From: JAJXZJ01 sp050012855
Lineage (GTDB): Bacteria; Verrucomicrobiota; Verrucomicrobiia; Limisphaerales; J093
Assembly: GCA_050012855.1 (NCBI GenBank)
Contig: JBEKGJ010000001.1
Location: 1-64,000 of the forward strand
Length of the DNA: 64,000 nt
Reading direction: 5' to 3'
Within the stretch, counting starts at the first letter, position 1; each line of letters opens with the position of its first letter. Position numbers and translations under genes: made by a program. Shown one piece after another: positions 1-10,823 of the stretch. The notes beneath the pieces are model-generated. The model saw only the letters and a program-made list of their open reading frames with translations. It did no database searches and was not told the origin of the DNA.

Positions 1-1
1 C

Positions 2-3000
2 CCGGCGAATGTCCACGGTTTCACCTATTACGGGAAGAAATCCTGGCAGACGGAGCATTCGGGGGACGATCCCGCCTGGCTAAATCCCAGCAGCGGCTTT
101 CCGGGCAATGGGGCCTGGAGCTTGGCGCTGCGAATTCAGCAGGCGCTCACAGTGGGCCAGGAGAGCGCCTGGGCCTACTGGCAGATGACTGACGGAAACC
201 CCGTCGACATCAACACTCTGACCGACGCAACCACCCTCCAGAACTCGCCCAAATACGTTGCGGCGAAACATTTTTTCCGTTACATCCGCCCCAACTCGAT
301 CTGCGTCAACGCAACCGTGACCGGCTCGACGGCGCTCACCGCCAGCGCCTTCTTGCACCCCACCAATGGCACCATGACGGTCGTGCTCATTAATTCTTCC
401 AGCAGCCCGGTCCAGGCAGTCGTCAACTCACCGTCGGAGCCCGCCGGGATTCCGTTCTGGCAGACGTTCACTTCGAGCAGTGGGAGCTATTGGCAGGTTT
501 CGACAACTCCGATCACCAATGGCAGCGCCAACGTGAGCATCCCGGGTTATGGCGTGGTCACGCTTTATGGGGTCGTGCCGTCCGGGTTGAGCCTCGCTTG
601 GAACAATCCGCTTGCCATCACGTATGGCACCGCCCTGAGTTCCAAGCAGTTGAATGCGACCGCGAACGTGCCCGGCACGTTTGACTACATGCCGACCAAC
701 GGCACCGTGCTCGATGCGGGGACCAATACACTCACCGTGATCTTCACCCCCACCGACACAGTTGATTACAGCAGCGCGACCAATAGTGTAAACCTGGTGG
801 TGTTGCCTGCGCCCCCGTTCGCCAGCGCGGTGATGGCGGCAAATCCGGTGGGTTACTGGAGGCTCAACGAGACCAACAATCCTTCCAGCGGGACCGTGGT
901 GGCGGTTGACGCCATGAACAGTTACAACGGGAATTACGGCCGTGCCTCGGCGGATGGAGTCCCTGGCCCGACGGCATCGCTCGGCCTCCCTGGTTTTGAG
1001 AACTCCAACACCGCGGCGCGCTTTACGAACGGCATAGCCAATTCGTATGTCACCCTCCCCGCCTTAAACCTGAACACTAACACCGTCACGATCAGCGCGT
1101 GGATTTACCCGATCAGCACTCCGGCGAATTATGCCGGTTTGGTATTTTGCCGCCCGAGCGGGGATGCGTCGGGTTTGAACTTCGGCACGGGCGGACAATT
1201 GGGTTACCACTGGAACAAAGACAACATCAATACTTGGAACTGGTCTTCCGGCCTGGTGGCGCCTTTGCGGCAGTGGTCGTTTGTCGCGCTGGTGATCTCG
1301 CCTCAGAGGGCCATAGTCTATCTCTGCAATACAAGGGGAGTCCACTCCGCCACCAATGCCATTGCCCACACCGCCGAGGCCTTCAACGCCAACACGTTGA
1401 TTGGTGATGATGCTTACGACGGCGGCAACGGTGCAAATACTTTCAACGGAATGATGGACGAAGTGGCCGTTTTCAACACCGCGCTCACGCCAATCCAGGT
1501 GTTGAACCTCTATTCCAACGCCGTCGCGCTGGTGACGTGGACCAAGCCCAGCCCCATCATCTACGGCACGGCTCTCAGCTCCAACCAGTTGGACGCCACA
1601 GCCAGGGTGCCGGGCACCTTTGCCTACAATCCAACCAATGGCACCGTGCTCAATGCGGGGACCCATACACTTTCCGTCATCTTTACCCCGACCAACACGG
1701 TGGATTACAGCAGCGTGACCGACACGGTGAATCTGGTCGTTTCGCCCGCCCCTTTGATACTGACGGCCAACGATCAAACCAAGACTTATGGCCATACAGT
1801 GACATTTACGGGCACGGAGTTCACCACGGGCGGGTTGACGAACGAGGATACCGTGACCAGCGTGACCCTGACGAGTTCCGGCAGTGGGGCAACGGCGACG
1901 GTGGCGGGTTCGCCTTACAACATAGTGCCGAGCGCGGCTCAGGGAACTGGCTTGGCCAACTACACGCTTACCTATGCCAACGGCGCGCTGACGGTGAGCC
2001 CGGCGTCTTTGACCGTGACCGCCAGCAACCGCACCAAGACCTACGGGCAGTCAGTCACATTTGCCGGAACTGAATTCACCACCAGTGGACTGCTGAACAG
2101 CGACACGGTGAATGGTGTGACTTTAAACAGTTCCGGCGCGGCGGCAACGGCGACGGTGGTGGGTTCGCCATACACCATTGTTCCCAGTGCGTCCGTGGGC
2201 ACGGGATTGAACAACTACACGATTGCCTATGCCAACGGCACGCTGACGGTCAACCCGGCGGCGCTGACCATCACGGCCAACAATCAAACCAAGACTTATG
2301 GCCAGACAGTGACATTCACGGGCACGGAGTTTACCACCGGCGGGTTGGTGAACGGCGATACCGTGACCAGCGTGACATTGACCAGTTCTGGTGCGGCGGC
2401 GACGGCAACGGTGGCAGGCTCGCCTTATGCCATTGTCCCCAGTGCGGCAGTCGGTACCGGCTTGACCAACTACACAGTCAATTTGGTCAACGGCACACTG
2501 ATTGTGGGCCAGGTGACACCGGTCATTACGTGGACCAACGCCAGCCCCATCATTTACGGCGCGGCCCTCACCACCAACCAGTTGAACGCCACGGCGAACG
2601 TGGCCGGCAGCTTTGCCTACAATCCAACCAACGGCACCGTGCTCAACGCGGGCACCAATACGCTCTCCGTCATCTTTGTTCCGACCAACACGGTGGATTA
2701 CAGCAGCGTGACCGACACGGTGAGTCTGGTCGTTTCGCCCGCCTCCTTGACCGTGACGGCGGCGGATACGAACCGGGTCTATGGCGCGGCCAACCCGGCA
2801 TTCACTGCGGGCTATAGCGGCTTCGTCAATGGCGACACGCTGGCAGTCGTGAGTGGGATCCCAAGCTATACGACGCCTGCTACGGCAGCAAGCGTTGTGG
2901 GGACCTATCCGATCACGCCAGGGTCGGGGACCCTAAGTGCCACAAACTACACCTTTGGTCCTTTTGTCAGCGGGACGCTCAGCGTGCTCCCGGCCACACC

Positions 3001-3691
3001 CAGTGTCACCTGGACCAATCCGGTGGCCATCACCTACGGCACCGCCCTCAACTCCAACCAGTTGAACGCCACGGCGAACGTGCCCGGCAGCTTTGCCTAC
3101 ACCCCGACGAACGGCACCGTGCTCAACGCGGGCACCCATACGCTTTCGGTCGTCTTCACTCCAACCGACACGGCGGATTACAGCAGCGCAACTGACACGG
3201 TGAGTTTAAATGTGGAGAAGGCCGGCCAAACGATCACTTTCGCGCCGGTCACGAACGCCCTGGCGGGCGTTTCCTTCCCTCTCACCGCCACGGCGAGTTC
3301 GGGATTGAGCGTGAGTTTTGCTCTCTTGAGCGGTCCGGCGACTCTGTCTGGCAACGTTATCACGGCGATCAACGCAGGCACCGTTGTCATTCAAGCCTCC
3401 CAGGCTGGGAACACCAATTACAACGCGGCTCCCGTTGTCACGCAGTCGGTCAGCGTGACTACCGGGCCGGCGCCTTTTCTGCAAATCACCCTTCTATCGG
3501 ACAGAATTACGGTTTCCTGGCCGGCGTCGGCCTACGGGTTCATCCTGCAAACGCGCAACAATCTGACGTCAAATCCGCCGTGGACCGCCATCACGAATGG
3601 CTTAGAGACCAACGGCGCGGTTATTTTCATCAGGATCAACGTCGATTCCCTCGCCGCCTTCTACCGGTTGGCATTTCCCGCGGGCCAATGA
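2..3691 (+). CDS. GH30-like secreted glycoside hydrolase with LamG and MBG/Ig-like repeats (5' end missing)
   Basis: The reading frame is open from the left edge, so the N-terminus lies outside the window; 1229 codons are visible. The first ~150 residues resemble the C-terminal part of a GH30 (beta/alpha)8 barrel plus its beta-sandwich: WQTEHSG, where the Glu at 53-55 matches the family nucleophile, then AWAYWQM and AAKHFFRYIRP. An Ig-like unit follows (about 595-810), then a LamG/concanavalin-like domain (about 840-1510). After that come three more copies of the same Ig-like unit (NQLNATANVPG..YxPTNGTVL motif, near 1534, 2527 and 3010), three MBG-type repeats with TKTYGQ (1755-2510) and one related MBG unit (2745-3000). 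The tail ends in SWP...LQT...W...FYRL, a C-terminal module shared with other exported proteins here. Likely a secreted hemicellulase or glucanase; the substrate cannot be read from this part. Confidence 0.8.
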   Translation, partial: PANVHGFTYYGKKSWQTEHSGDDPAWLNPSSGFPGNGAWSLALRIQQALTVGQESAWAYWQMTDGNPVDINTLTDATTLQNSPKYVAAKHFFRYIRPNSICVNATVTGSTALTASAFLHPTNGTMTVVLINSSSSPVQAVVNSPSEPAGIPFWQTFTSSSGSYWQVSTTPITNGSANVSIPGYGVVTLYGVVPSGLSLAWNNPLAITYGTALSSKQLNATANVPGTFDYMPTNGTVLDAGTNTLTVIFTPTDTVDYSSATNSVNLVVLPAPPFASAVMAANPVGYWRLNETNNPSSGTVVAVDAMNSYNGNYGRASADGVPGPTASLGLPGFENSNTAARFTNGIANSYVTLPALNLNTNTVTISAWIYPISTPANYAGLVFCRPSGDASGLNFGTGGQLGYHWNKDNINTWNWSSGLVAPLRQWSFVALVISPQRAIVYLCNTRGVHSATNAIAHTAEAFNANTLIGDDAYDGGNGANTFNGMMDEVAVFNTALTPIQVLNLYSNAVALVTWTKPSPIIYGTALSSNQLDATARVPGTFAYNPTNGTVLNAGTHTLSVIFTPTNTVDYSSVTDTVNLVVSPAPLILTANDQTKTYGHTVTFTGTEFTTGGLTNEDTVTSVTLTSSGSGATATVAGSPYNIVPSAAQGTGLANYTLTYANGALTVSPASLTVTASNRTKTYGQSVTFAGTEFTTSGLLNSDTVNGVTLNSSGAAATATVVGSPYTIVPSASVGTGLNNYTIAYANGTLTVNPAALTITANNQTKTYGQTVTFTGTEFTTGGLVNGDTVTSVTLTSSGAAATATVAGSPYAIVPSAAVGTGLTNYTVNLVNGTLIVGQVTPVITWTNASPIIYGAALTTNQLNATANVAGSFAYNPTNGTVLNAGTNTLSVIFVPTNTVDYSSVTDTVSLVVSPASLTVTAADTNRVYGAANPAFTAGYSGFVNGDTLAVVSGIPSYTTPATAASVVGTYPITPGSGTLSATNYTFGPFVSGTLSVLPATPSVTWTNPVAITYGTALNSNQLNATANVPGSFAYTPTNGTVLNAGTHTLSVVFTPTDTADYSSATDTVSLNVEKAGQTITFAPVTNALAGVSFPLTATASSGLSVSFALLSGPATLSGNVITAINAGTVVIQASQAGNTNYNAAPVVTQSVSVTTGPAPFLQITLLSDRITVSWPASAYGFILQTRNNLTSNPPWTAITNGLETNGAVIFIRINVDSLAAFYRLAFPAGQ

Positions 3692-3934
3692 AGAATCCCC
3701 CGCAAATCTCGCGGGCCGCAGTGTCGTCGCACCAAGCGCCATGCTTGTGCCGTATTGACATCGTAAGTTCCATATCGAGCACGAATATAGTGGTCGTTCC
3801 GCACCGCTTCGGTGCGCACCCGCGGGCGCAGATGGGCTTGATACAGGGCTGTCGTTTCGATCATGCTTCGGAATTCACCGGAAACTCTTCACTCTGGCGA
3901 CGCTGGATTAGGTAAAGCTTTGGCGACAACTGGT

Positions 3935-3997
3935 TTTGTCCTTGAGGAAATCAACCAGCCTCAGTTTGGCGGTGGTGAGAACGTCGGTGTTCAGGCC
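3935..3997 (-). pseudogene. Tyrosine-recombinase N-terminal remnant
   Basis: On the minus strand this short stretch encodes NTDVLTTAKLRLVDFLKDK. It aligns without gaps to KTGVFTVAKLRLADFTKEK at 27.5 kb (AKLRL, DF and flanking Thr/Lys shared). Both resemble the N-terminal segment of tyrosine-type site-specific recombinases, in the SLKTD..TAKLRL.D style. No catalytic Arg/His/Arg/Tyr domain is near. The rest of the gap 3692-4055 shows no convincing gene. Confidence 0.4.
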
Positions 3998-4055
3998 CGG
4001 CGCATGATCATGGGCACGAAATTGACGTTGGCCAGTGAAATGGTCCAAAGCCGGC

Positions 4056-4310
4056 ATGACGGCGACGGTGGAGCAAACCCAGTCCGACCTGCTGAGGCTG
4101 GTCAACCTGGTCCAACAGGGCGAAGAAGTGGTCATCACCAGCCAGGGGCGGGCGGTGGCCAGGCTCAGCGCCTTCCCCCAGAGCGCGCCTTCGCCGAACC
4201 GGCAGGTCTGGCTGGCGCGGCTGCGGCAGTTGCGCTCACGCACTGCCACCGGTAAGACCTCGCCCACGACCGAACAAATCCTGGACGACCTCCGGTCCGA
4301 GCGCGGCTAA
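4056..4310 (+). CDS. Phd/YefM-type antitoxin
   Basis: An 84-residue protein with the Phd/YefM signature: TVEQTQSDLLRLVNLVQQGE, then EVVITSQGRAVARL, the usual dimerising DNA-binding fold that represses its own operon and neutralises a partner toxin through its C-terminal tail. The start at 4056 is preferred over an in-frame ATG at 4035, because family members begin a few residues before the T-V-E-Q segment. Its stop codon abuts the ATG of a PIN-like reading frame at 4311, the usual antitoxin-toxin order. The toxin partner is disrupted, so this is probably an orphan antitoxin. Confidence 0.8.
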   Translation: MTATVEQTQSDLLRLVNLVQQGEEVVITSQGRAVARLSAFPQSAPSPNRQVWLARLRQLRSRTATGKTSPTTEQILDDLRSERG

Positions 4311-4720
4311 ATGAGCTACTGGGACACGTCCACCCTCAGCAAACTCTACCTCCCGAAAGTGGACTCCCGTGTTTTCGCCCAGAAAGTCGCCGACGTCACG
4401 CCTGAGCTGGATAGGAACCATGCCGTAGGACAGGCGTCGCGCCTGTCTCCGACTTGGGAGGCTCTGGCCCGCTTCTCCCCGGTTCGGCGATGTCCACCAA
4501 ACGGCCAACGAATCTCTGAAGATGGAGACAGGCGCGACGCCTGTCCTACCGGATTCGGCACTTCCACTGAGCCTCCTTACGTCGGCTACGAACACGGGGG
4601 AAGCCGACGCATGGCGGCTCATTGCTCCGCCGCCGCCTCTGCTGCCGGGGCTGCCGCTGCGCTGGTGGGTGACCGGCGCCTGCGCCCGCGCTACGACGAC
4701 ATCCACTGCCAGCCGCCACC
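4311..4720 (+). pseudogene. PIN-domain toxin (VapC-like), interrupted
   Basis: The frame starts immediately after the antitoxin stop and reads MSYWDTSTLSKLYLPKVDS. This is a good PIN-domain N-terminus, with the first acidic metal ligand in YWDTS and the LSKLYL helix. After about 34 residues (near 4412) the similarity ends and translation passes into a palindromic element (GQASRLS ... GDRRDACPT) and then low-complexity Ala/Arg/Pro-rich sequence. A weak LRPRYDDIH string near 4690 could be a relic of the distal PIN Asp motif. The full PIN set of acidic residues is not present in any one frame, so ribonuclease activity is unlikely. Confidence 0.6.
4425..4549. mobile_element. MITE-like element with 26-bp terminal inverted repeats
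   Basis: Bases 4425-4450 and 4524-4549 are exact reverse complements over 26 bp (outer end GTAGGACAGGCG). They enclose about 73 bp with no coding capacity. Each arm also contains its own short palindrome (GGCGTCGCGCC-like). It sits inside the PIN toxin gene. The translated strings GQASRLS and GDRRDACPT are familiar as junk peptides from similar elements in verrucomicrobial genomes (from memory, not searched). Confidence 0.65.
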
Positions 4721-4970
4721 GGCCGGGCCTTCCGAAATGCGTCACGGCTTGGGTCGCTGCATTGCGAAATGGGCGGCCGGTTACCGGATTGCTCGCGCGG
4801 GTCACCCCCGTCGGCGATGGCCGCCAGCCCAGGCCGGCGAGGGACGAACCCCCCGGGCTCGAGGGAACTCGTTGGCCTTCAAGGTCCCGCGAATGGACTT
4901 GCCACGGATTTCGACCGCGGCATAATCCGTCCCACTGTTGACGCACGGCAGCAATTGCGGGAGACTGGCT

Positions 4971-5056
4971 GGTAGGATACCCAAGTGGCCAACGGGGGCA
5001 GACTGTAAATCTGCTGGCTTACGCCTTCACTGGTTCGAATCCAGTTCCTACCACCA
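4971..5056 (+). tRNA. tRNA-Tyr (GTA)
   Basis: An 86-nt class II tRNA. The acceptor arm GGTAGGA pairs with TCCTACC. The anticodon stem GCAGA/TCTGC encloses CTGTAAA, giving anticodon GTA. A long variable arm precedes the T arm (CTGGTTCGAATCCAG). The discriminator A and CCA (5053-5056) are encoded. Confidence 0.95.
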
Positions 5057-5241
5057 CTTCTCGTTTCCCCAATGATCACAGTGGTTTCGTGAGTTTTAAC
5101 CGCAAAGGAGGCGCTGACCCCCACTCCGTCCTGAACGCCAGGCACGTCTCTGGTTGGAGACATTTGTCCCATCGGCTATCCTACCGGCAGGGCGTGGTCC
5201 GATTCCCGGCCACGCCGGCGAAACAGCGAAAGGCTCGAACA

Positions 5242-6228
5242 ATGAAACAGCGCAGGCTTGGAAAGAACGGTCCGATGGTTTCCACCATCGGCCTCGGGTG
5301 CATGGGCATGTCGGAGTTCTACGGGGCGCACGACGACCGGAAATCCATTGCCACCATCCACCGTGCCATGGACCTCGGGGTCACCCTCTTCGACACCGCC
5401 GACATGTATGGGTGCGGCGAGAACGAACGCCTGGTGGGACAGGCCCTCAAGGGCCGGCGCGACCAGGTGATCCTGGCCACCAAATTCGGCAACGTCCGCG
5501 ATGCGGAGGGCAAGTTCCTCGGGGTGAACGGCCGGCCCGAGTATGTCCGCTCCTGCTGCGACGCGAGCCTGGAACGCCTGGGCGTTGACGTCATTGACCT
5601 TTACTACCAGCACCGGGTTGATCCGCAGGTCCCCATCGAAGACACGGTCGGCGCGATGAGCGAAATGGTCGGTGCCGGCAAGGTTCGTTATCTCGGCCTG
5701 TCCGAAGCGGCCCCAGCAACGATTCGCCGGGCAGTCGCCATCCACCCCATTGCCGCGCTGCAGACCGAATACTCGCTCTGGACCCGCGATGTGGAGGCGG
5801 AAATCCTGCCGACGTGCCGGGAGTTGGGGATTGGCTTTGTGCCCTACAGCCCGTTGGGCCGTGGATTCCTGACCGGCAAGTTCAAGCAGCCCGACGCTCT
5901 CCCCACAGACGATTGGCGCCGCAACATGCCGCGGTTCCAGGGCGAGAACCTTGAGCGGAACGTGGCGCTTGCCGAACAGGTCGAGCATCTTGCAGCCAAG
6001 AAGGGCTGTACGGCGGCGCAATTGGCGCTGGCTTGGGTGCTGGCGCAAGGCGAGGACATCGTGCCCATCCCCGGCACGAAACGGCGGGTGTATCTCGATG
6101 AAAACGTGGCGGCAGTGGCGCTGGAATTCACGGCCGCGGAACTGGCGGAGATTGCCGCTGCCTTGCCACCGGGTGCGGCCTCAGGCATGCGCTATCCCGA
6201 GTGGAGCATGAAGGCGGTGAATCGTTGA
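5242..6228 (+). CDS. Aldo/keto reductase
   Basis: A 328-residue NADPH-dependent oxidoreductase of the aldo/keto reductase superfamily, (beta/alpha)8 barrel, close in style to the AKR13/YakC group that begins RRLGKNG..VSTIGLGCMGMS. The catalytic tetrad is visible: Asp51 and Tyr56 in FDTADMYG, Lys81 in ATKFG and His124 in YYQHRVD. The C-terminal cofactor loop IPGTKRR is present. The ATG at 5242 fits the family N-terminus; an upstream in-frame ATG at 5089 would add 51 residues with no family resemblance. Probably cytosolic and monocistronic, placed after tRNA-Tyr. The physiological carbonyl substrate is not predictable. Confidence 0.92.
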   Translation: MKQRRLGKNGPMVSTIGLGCMGMSEFYGAHDDRKSIATIHRAMDLGVTLFDTADMYGCGENERLVGQALKGRRDQVILATKFGNVRDAEGKFLGVNGRPEYVRSCCDASLERLGVDVIDLYYQHRVDPQVPIEDTVGAMSEMVGAGKVRYLGLSEAAPATIRRAVAIHPIAALQTEYSLWTRDVEAEILPTCRELGIGFVPYSPLGRGFLTGKFKQPDALPTDDWRRNMPRFQGENLERNVALAEQVEHLAAKKGCTAAQLALAWVLAQGEDIVPIPGTKRRVYLDENVAAVALEFTAAELAEIAAALPPGAASGMRYPEWSMKAVNR

Positions 6229-6300
6229 GGACGGACAAGCGGGAGGAGATCTCACGCTGAGGGTGATGACGCGGGCGAACCACTCTTTGAAGACGCCAGT

Positions 6301-9300
6301 ATGAACCGCTTCCATGCAATCCTGCTGCTGATTTCAGCCGGCTTCTCCACGGTCGGATTTTCCCAAACCTACACAACACATTTTGAGGGGGCCGAGAATC
6401 CGCTCTCCGAACATGGACGCTGGGCCAATCACGGTGTGGATTGGACTCAAATCAGAAAGAAAGACGGTGTCGCCTCCGGCACTCAGGCCGGGACGAATAC
6501 CGGCATCTATAAATTCGATGATTCCTACGCTCATCTCTCCGGGTTTCCGCCGGACCAGGAGGCTTGGGGGCAAGCGTACATTTCAAAACTCAATGCCCCG
6601 TGCATCCAGGAACTCGAGATTCTGCTGCGCTGGACCAGCTCGGCCCATCGCACCACCGGATACGAATGCTTTGCCAGGTGCGTTAACGACACTTCATCTT
6701 ATGTGCAGGTGGTCAGATGGGATGGCCCGCTGGGGAAGTTCACGTACCTGGCGGATCATCGTGGCACTAACTATGGCTTGAAGAATGGAGACATGCTTAA
6801 AGCGTGCGTCGTCAGCAATGTCATCACGGTGTTCATCAACGGGGTGGAGAAGGCCCGCGTCACGGATAATACCTTTGCGAGTGGCGACCCTGGGATTGGG
6901 GAGTTCCTTGCTTGTGACGGCGCTCGGGGCGTTGGTTCCAACCCTGATTTCGGCTTCTCCAGTTTTACGGCCCGAGCCCTAGGCGGGACCAACGCCAGCA
7001 CAACACAGAGCCCCCGACCGGTTCTTGAGGCAGAGCAGACCGACCGCTATGGCGGCATGAGGCGCGTGAACGGGGGCGCGACCGGGTCTTTCCATGTCCA
7101 GCGGTTGGACGGTTCTTGGTGGTTATTCACGCCCGAGGGCCACGGCCTCTTCACGCGTGCCGTCAGCAAGGTGGACGTGGCGGACTATGGCGGCAGCGGC
7201 GGCTTTCGATCCTATGACGCCGTTTATTTGCAGTCCGTGGCAGAGGAACGGTCGGCGAACCTGGCCGAAGCGGCGGCCGACACGGACCCGTGCGATGTCG
7301 TCCTCCCCGGCGCCGGCGTGACGCTGCGGGCGAAGGGTGACGCGATCTACCTGGGCTCCGCGCGGTTCCGGCCGAACTACACCTGCTTCTGGCTGGACCG
7401 GCCCAGTGTGGGGGGCCGCATGACGTGGTCCTACTCGACCGCGCATGGCTGGAAGCCGATCGGCCCCGCCGGCCAGCCGTGGAAGGGCGCCGCGCTGAAC
7501 CCGGACGGCAGCTACAGCCTGGATGTTGGCAATTACATGGCGCCGGATGCCGACGGTTTCGGCAACTGGGATAACAAGAACGCGAATCGCCTTACGTGGT
7601 GGGACATGGCCGTCGGCTTTCCGGCCGACTTTGTTCCCGTGAGCCTGCCAGGCGACCCGACGCCCCGTTACTACCTCCGGGGGACGGTGACCGAGGACTT
7701 TGCGACGGCGCCGATCGTCAACCAGATTTACGAACGCGCCGAACTGGCGGAGGAGATCGCCCGCAAATGTGGGCCAGGCGACTGGGCGCTGAAGTGGGCA
7801 GGGGCCATCACCGAACGCCTGAAGAGCTGGGGCTTCAATGCCGCGGGCATGTACTCCGGTCGGTACGGAACAACCGCGCCGCGCTTGACGAACCGCCTGG
7901 CCATCGAGCCAACGTGGCAGCTCTCCGGCTGGGCGGTGGACCAGCGCCGCCCCTGGCAGGTGAAGAACATCTATGCGGGTGCGGTGTTTCCGCCCGGCAG
8001 CGGCAGGCAAATCTGGCAGGGCATCCAGGCAGACGTCTTCGATCCGGCATTCGAGCAGGCGTACCAGGCGCTGGTGAAGGAGCAGCCGTCGCCGCAGGAC
8101 CCCTGGTCGTGGGCGTTGATCCCGGAGGAGGCCGACTACCTGTTTGGCATGGATAGCCGGACGCACGACCACCTGGGTTATGTGGTCCTCTCACAGAACC
8201 CGTGGCGCGGACGGGCTGCCGCCGCCGGCGTCGCCTACGCGGACCCGCGTTTCCACGCCAAATATGCTTTGCGCGATTTCCTGCGCGACCGCTACCGGGC
8301 GAAAGACGACCGGAGCGCCCGCTTCACCGAGCGCAGCGCGGTCCCGGCGTTCGCTTATGCGCGCGCCCCCGCCGGCGCGGAGCAGGAGGCATTGCAGGCC
8401 CTCAACGCCGCTTGGGGCACGCACTACACAACATGGGATACTTCCGCTGGCGACCTTCCCGATGGCACCAACGCCTATGGGACCGGCACCGGTTTCATGG
8501 ATGAGAGTGGGAAGGGCATCCTGGCGTCCGACGTGCGCGGGGTCGGCTTCGACCAAGCGTTCACTGACCCGGCCCATCCTGCCATCCGCAAAGACCTGGA
8601 CGATTTCCTCGGCGTGTTCGCCGCCCGCTATGGCTGGATCCTGGCTCAGGCCGTTAACCAGGTGGCGCACCCGCCGCTGCTGCTCCCGCTCTACGACGCC
8701 CCGGACCCGGTCTATCGGGCCATTGCTCCGTATGTTGACGCCTTCTGGGTCAATGTGCCGAAGCCGGAGGACGCCCTGCGCATCTACAACGCGAGCCACC
8801 GGCCGTTGGTCGTGGCCGACTACCTGACGGCCGATCCTGACTCGCAGCTCTTCTTCCGCGGGACCGTGGAGACGATCCGGTACGACGCTGCCCGCGAGGC
8901 GACGGTCCTCACTGCGCCGGACCTGCGCTACCCGTTCCGGATGGCGCGATTCGTCACGTTCCCCGAGGCCGGGGAACTCAACCGGACGGGCCAGTGTGAC
9001 GGCAAGTGGGTTTATGCGTTCCCGCGGATCAAGAGCATTCATGGCCATTCCATCGAGGTGCCGGGCGACTTTACCGGGTGCGTCAGGCCGGGCCTGCACG
9101 TCGAGCGCTGGAAGGATGGCGGCTTCCTGCTCAAGACGCAGCCCGAGCGCGCGCGGGCGATGATCGCGCGATGGAATTCGTTGCTCGACCTGCGCGGGGA
9201 CGACGGACTGCGCTTCGTCATCGGCTTCGAGCACTGGTGTCTCTACGACCCGTCGGTCAGCAACTGGTTCGACTTCGACAACTTCGGACTGGCGACCCTC

Positions 9301-9456
9301 AACGACAACGCTTACGACGGAACCGAGGCGCGACGGGCGCCAGGCAGGGACGCGCGCGGCTGCCCGATCGGCGGCGAGGAGAGCGACTACGGGGACCTGC
9401 TTGGGCCGGTCGGCGAGTATTTGCGCGGGGTGGATGCGCGGCTGGCAGGGCGATAG
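6301..9456 (+). CDS. Large secreted agarase-like protein with N-terminal concanavalin-like domain
   Basis: 1051 residues. A signal peptide (MNRFHAILLLISAGFSTVGFS) is followed by a concanavalin/LamG-like jelly roll (about 25-235) containing ECFARCVN and NVITVFINGVEKARV. The main region begins with RLDGSWWLFTPEGHGLFTRA. That motif resembles the W-L-V-x-P-x-G-H-x-F-F-S segment that opens agarase/GH50-like barrels, here with His and Gly kept. Acidic strings such as IPEEADYLFGMD and FEHWCLYDPS could hold catalytic carboxylates. The C-terminus lacks the FYRL-type tail of other exported proteins here. It most likely acts on a polysaccharide outside the cell; assignment to a named GH family is tentative. 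It ends 11 bp from the convergent DHDPS-like gene. Confidence 0.6.
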   Translation: MNRFHAILLLISAGFSTVGFSQTYTTHFEGAENPLSEHGRWANHGVDWTQIRKKDGVASGTQAGTNTGIYKFDDSYAHLSGFPPDQEAWGQAYISKLNAPCIQELEILLRWTSSAHRTTGYECFARCVNDTSSYVQVVRWDGPLGKFTYLADHRGTNYGLKNGDMLKACVVSNVITVFINGVEKARVTDNTFASGDPGIGEFLACDGARGVGSNPDFGFSSFTARALGGTNASTTQSPRPVLEAEQTDRYGGMRRVNGGATGSFHVQRLDGSWWLFTPEGHGLFTRAVSKVDVADYGGSGGFRSYDAVYLQSVAEERSANLAEAAADTDPCDVVLPGAGVTLRAKGDAIYLGSARFRPNYTCFWLDRPSVGGRMTWSYSTAHGWKPIGPAGQPWKGAALNPDGSYSLDVGNYMAPDADGFGNWDNKNANRLTWWDMAVGFPADFVPVSLPGDPTPRYYLRGTVTEDFATAPIVNQIYERAELAEEIARKCGPGDWALKWAGAITERLKSWGFNAAGMYSGRYGTTAPRLTNRLAIEPTWQLSGWAVDQRRPWQVKNIYAGAVFPPGSGRQIWQGIQADVFDPAFEQAYQALVKEQPSPQDPWSWALIPEEADYLFGMDSRTHDHLGYVVLSQNPWRGRAAAAGVAYADPRFHAKYALRDFLRDRYRAKDDRSARFTERSAVPAFAYARAPAGAEQEALQALNAAWGTHYTTWDTSAGDLPDGTNAYGTGTGFMDESGKGILASDVRGVGFDQAFTDPAHPAIRKDLDDFLGVFAARYGWILAQAVNQVAHPPLLLPLYDAPDPVYRAIAPYVDAFWVNVPKPEDALRIYNASHRPLVVADYLTADPDSQLFFRGTVETIRYDAAREATVLTAPDLRYPFRMARFVTFPEAGELNRTGQCDGKWVYAFPRIKSIHGHSIEVPGDFTGCVRPGLHVERWKDGGFLLKTQPERARAMIARWNSLLDLRGDDGLRFVIGFEHWCLYDPSVSNWFDFDNFGLATLNDNAYDGTEARRAPGRDARGCPIGGEESDYGDLLGPVGEYLRGVDARLAGR

Positions 9457-9467
9457 GAAGGTACCGG

Positions 9468-10586
<1,119 letters not shown>

Positions 10587-10823
10587 GGATTCATCCTATA
10601 AAACGCAGTTCAACCGCAGATGGACGCAGAGGGACACAGATACAAGGCACTGGCACGAATCCATCGAATCACCGCTGAGATGAGCGGGCCACGCCGACCA
10701 AAATCTGTGTTTACCTGTGCGAATCTGTGGTTCATCGCCCTTCTGGCTGTTCCCAACAGCAGCATTTAGGTTCATTTCAAGCCTTGCGCATCACGTTTCA
10801 CGGATCACGTTTTGTGAGCGGTT

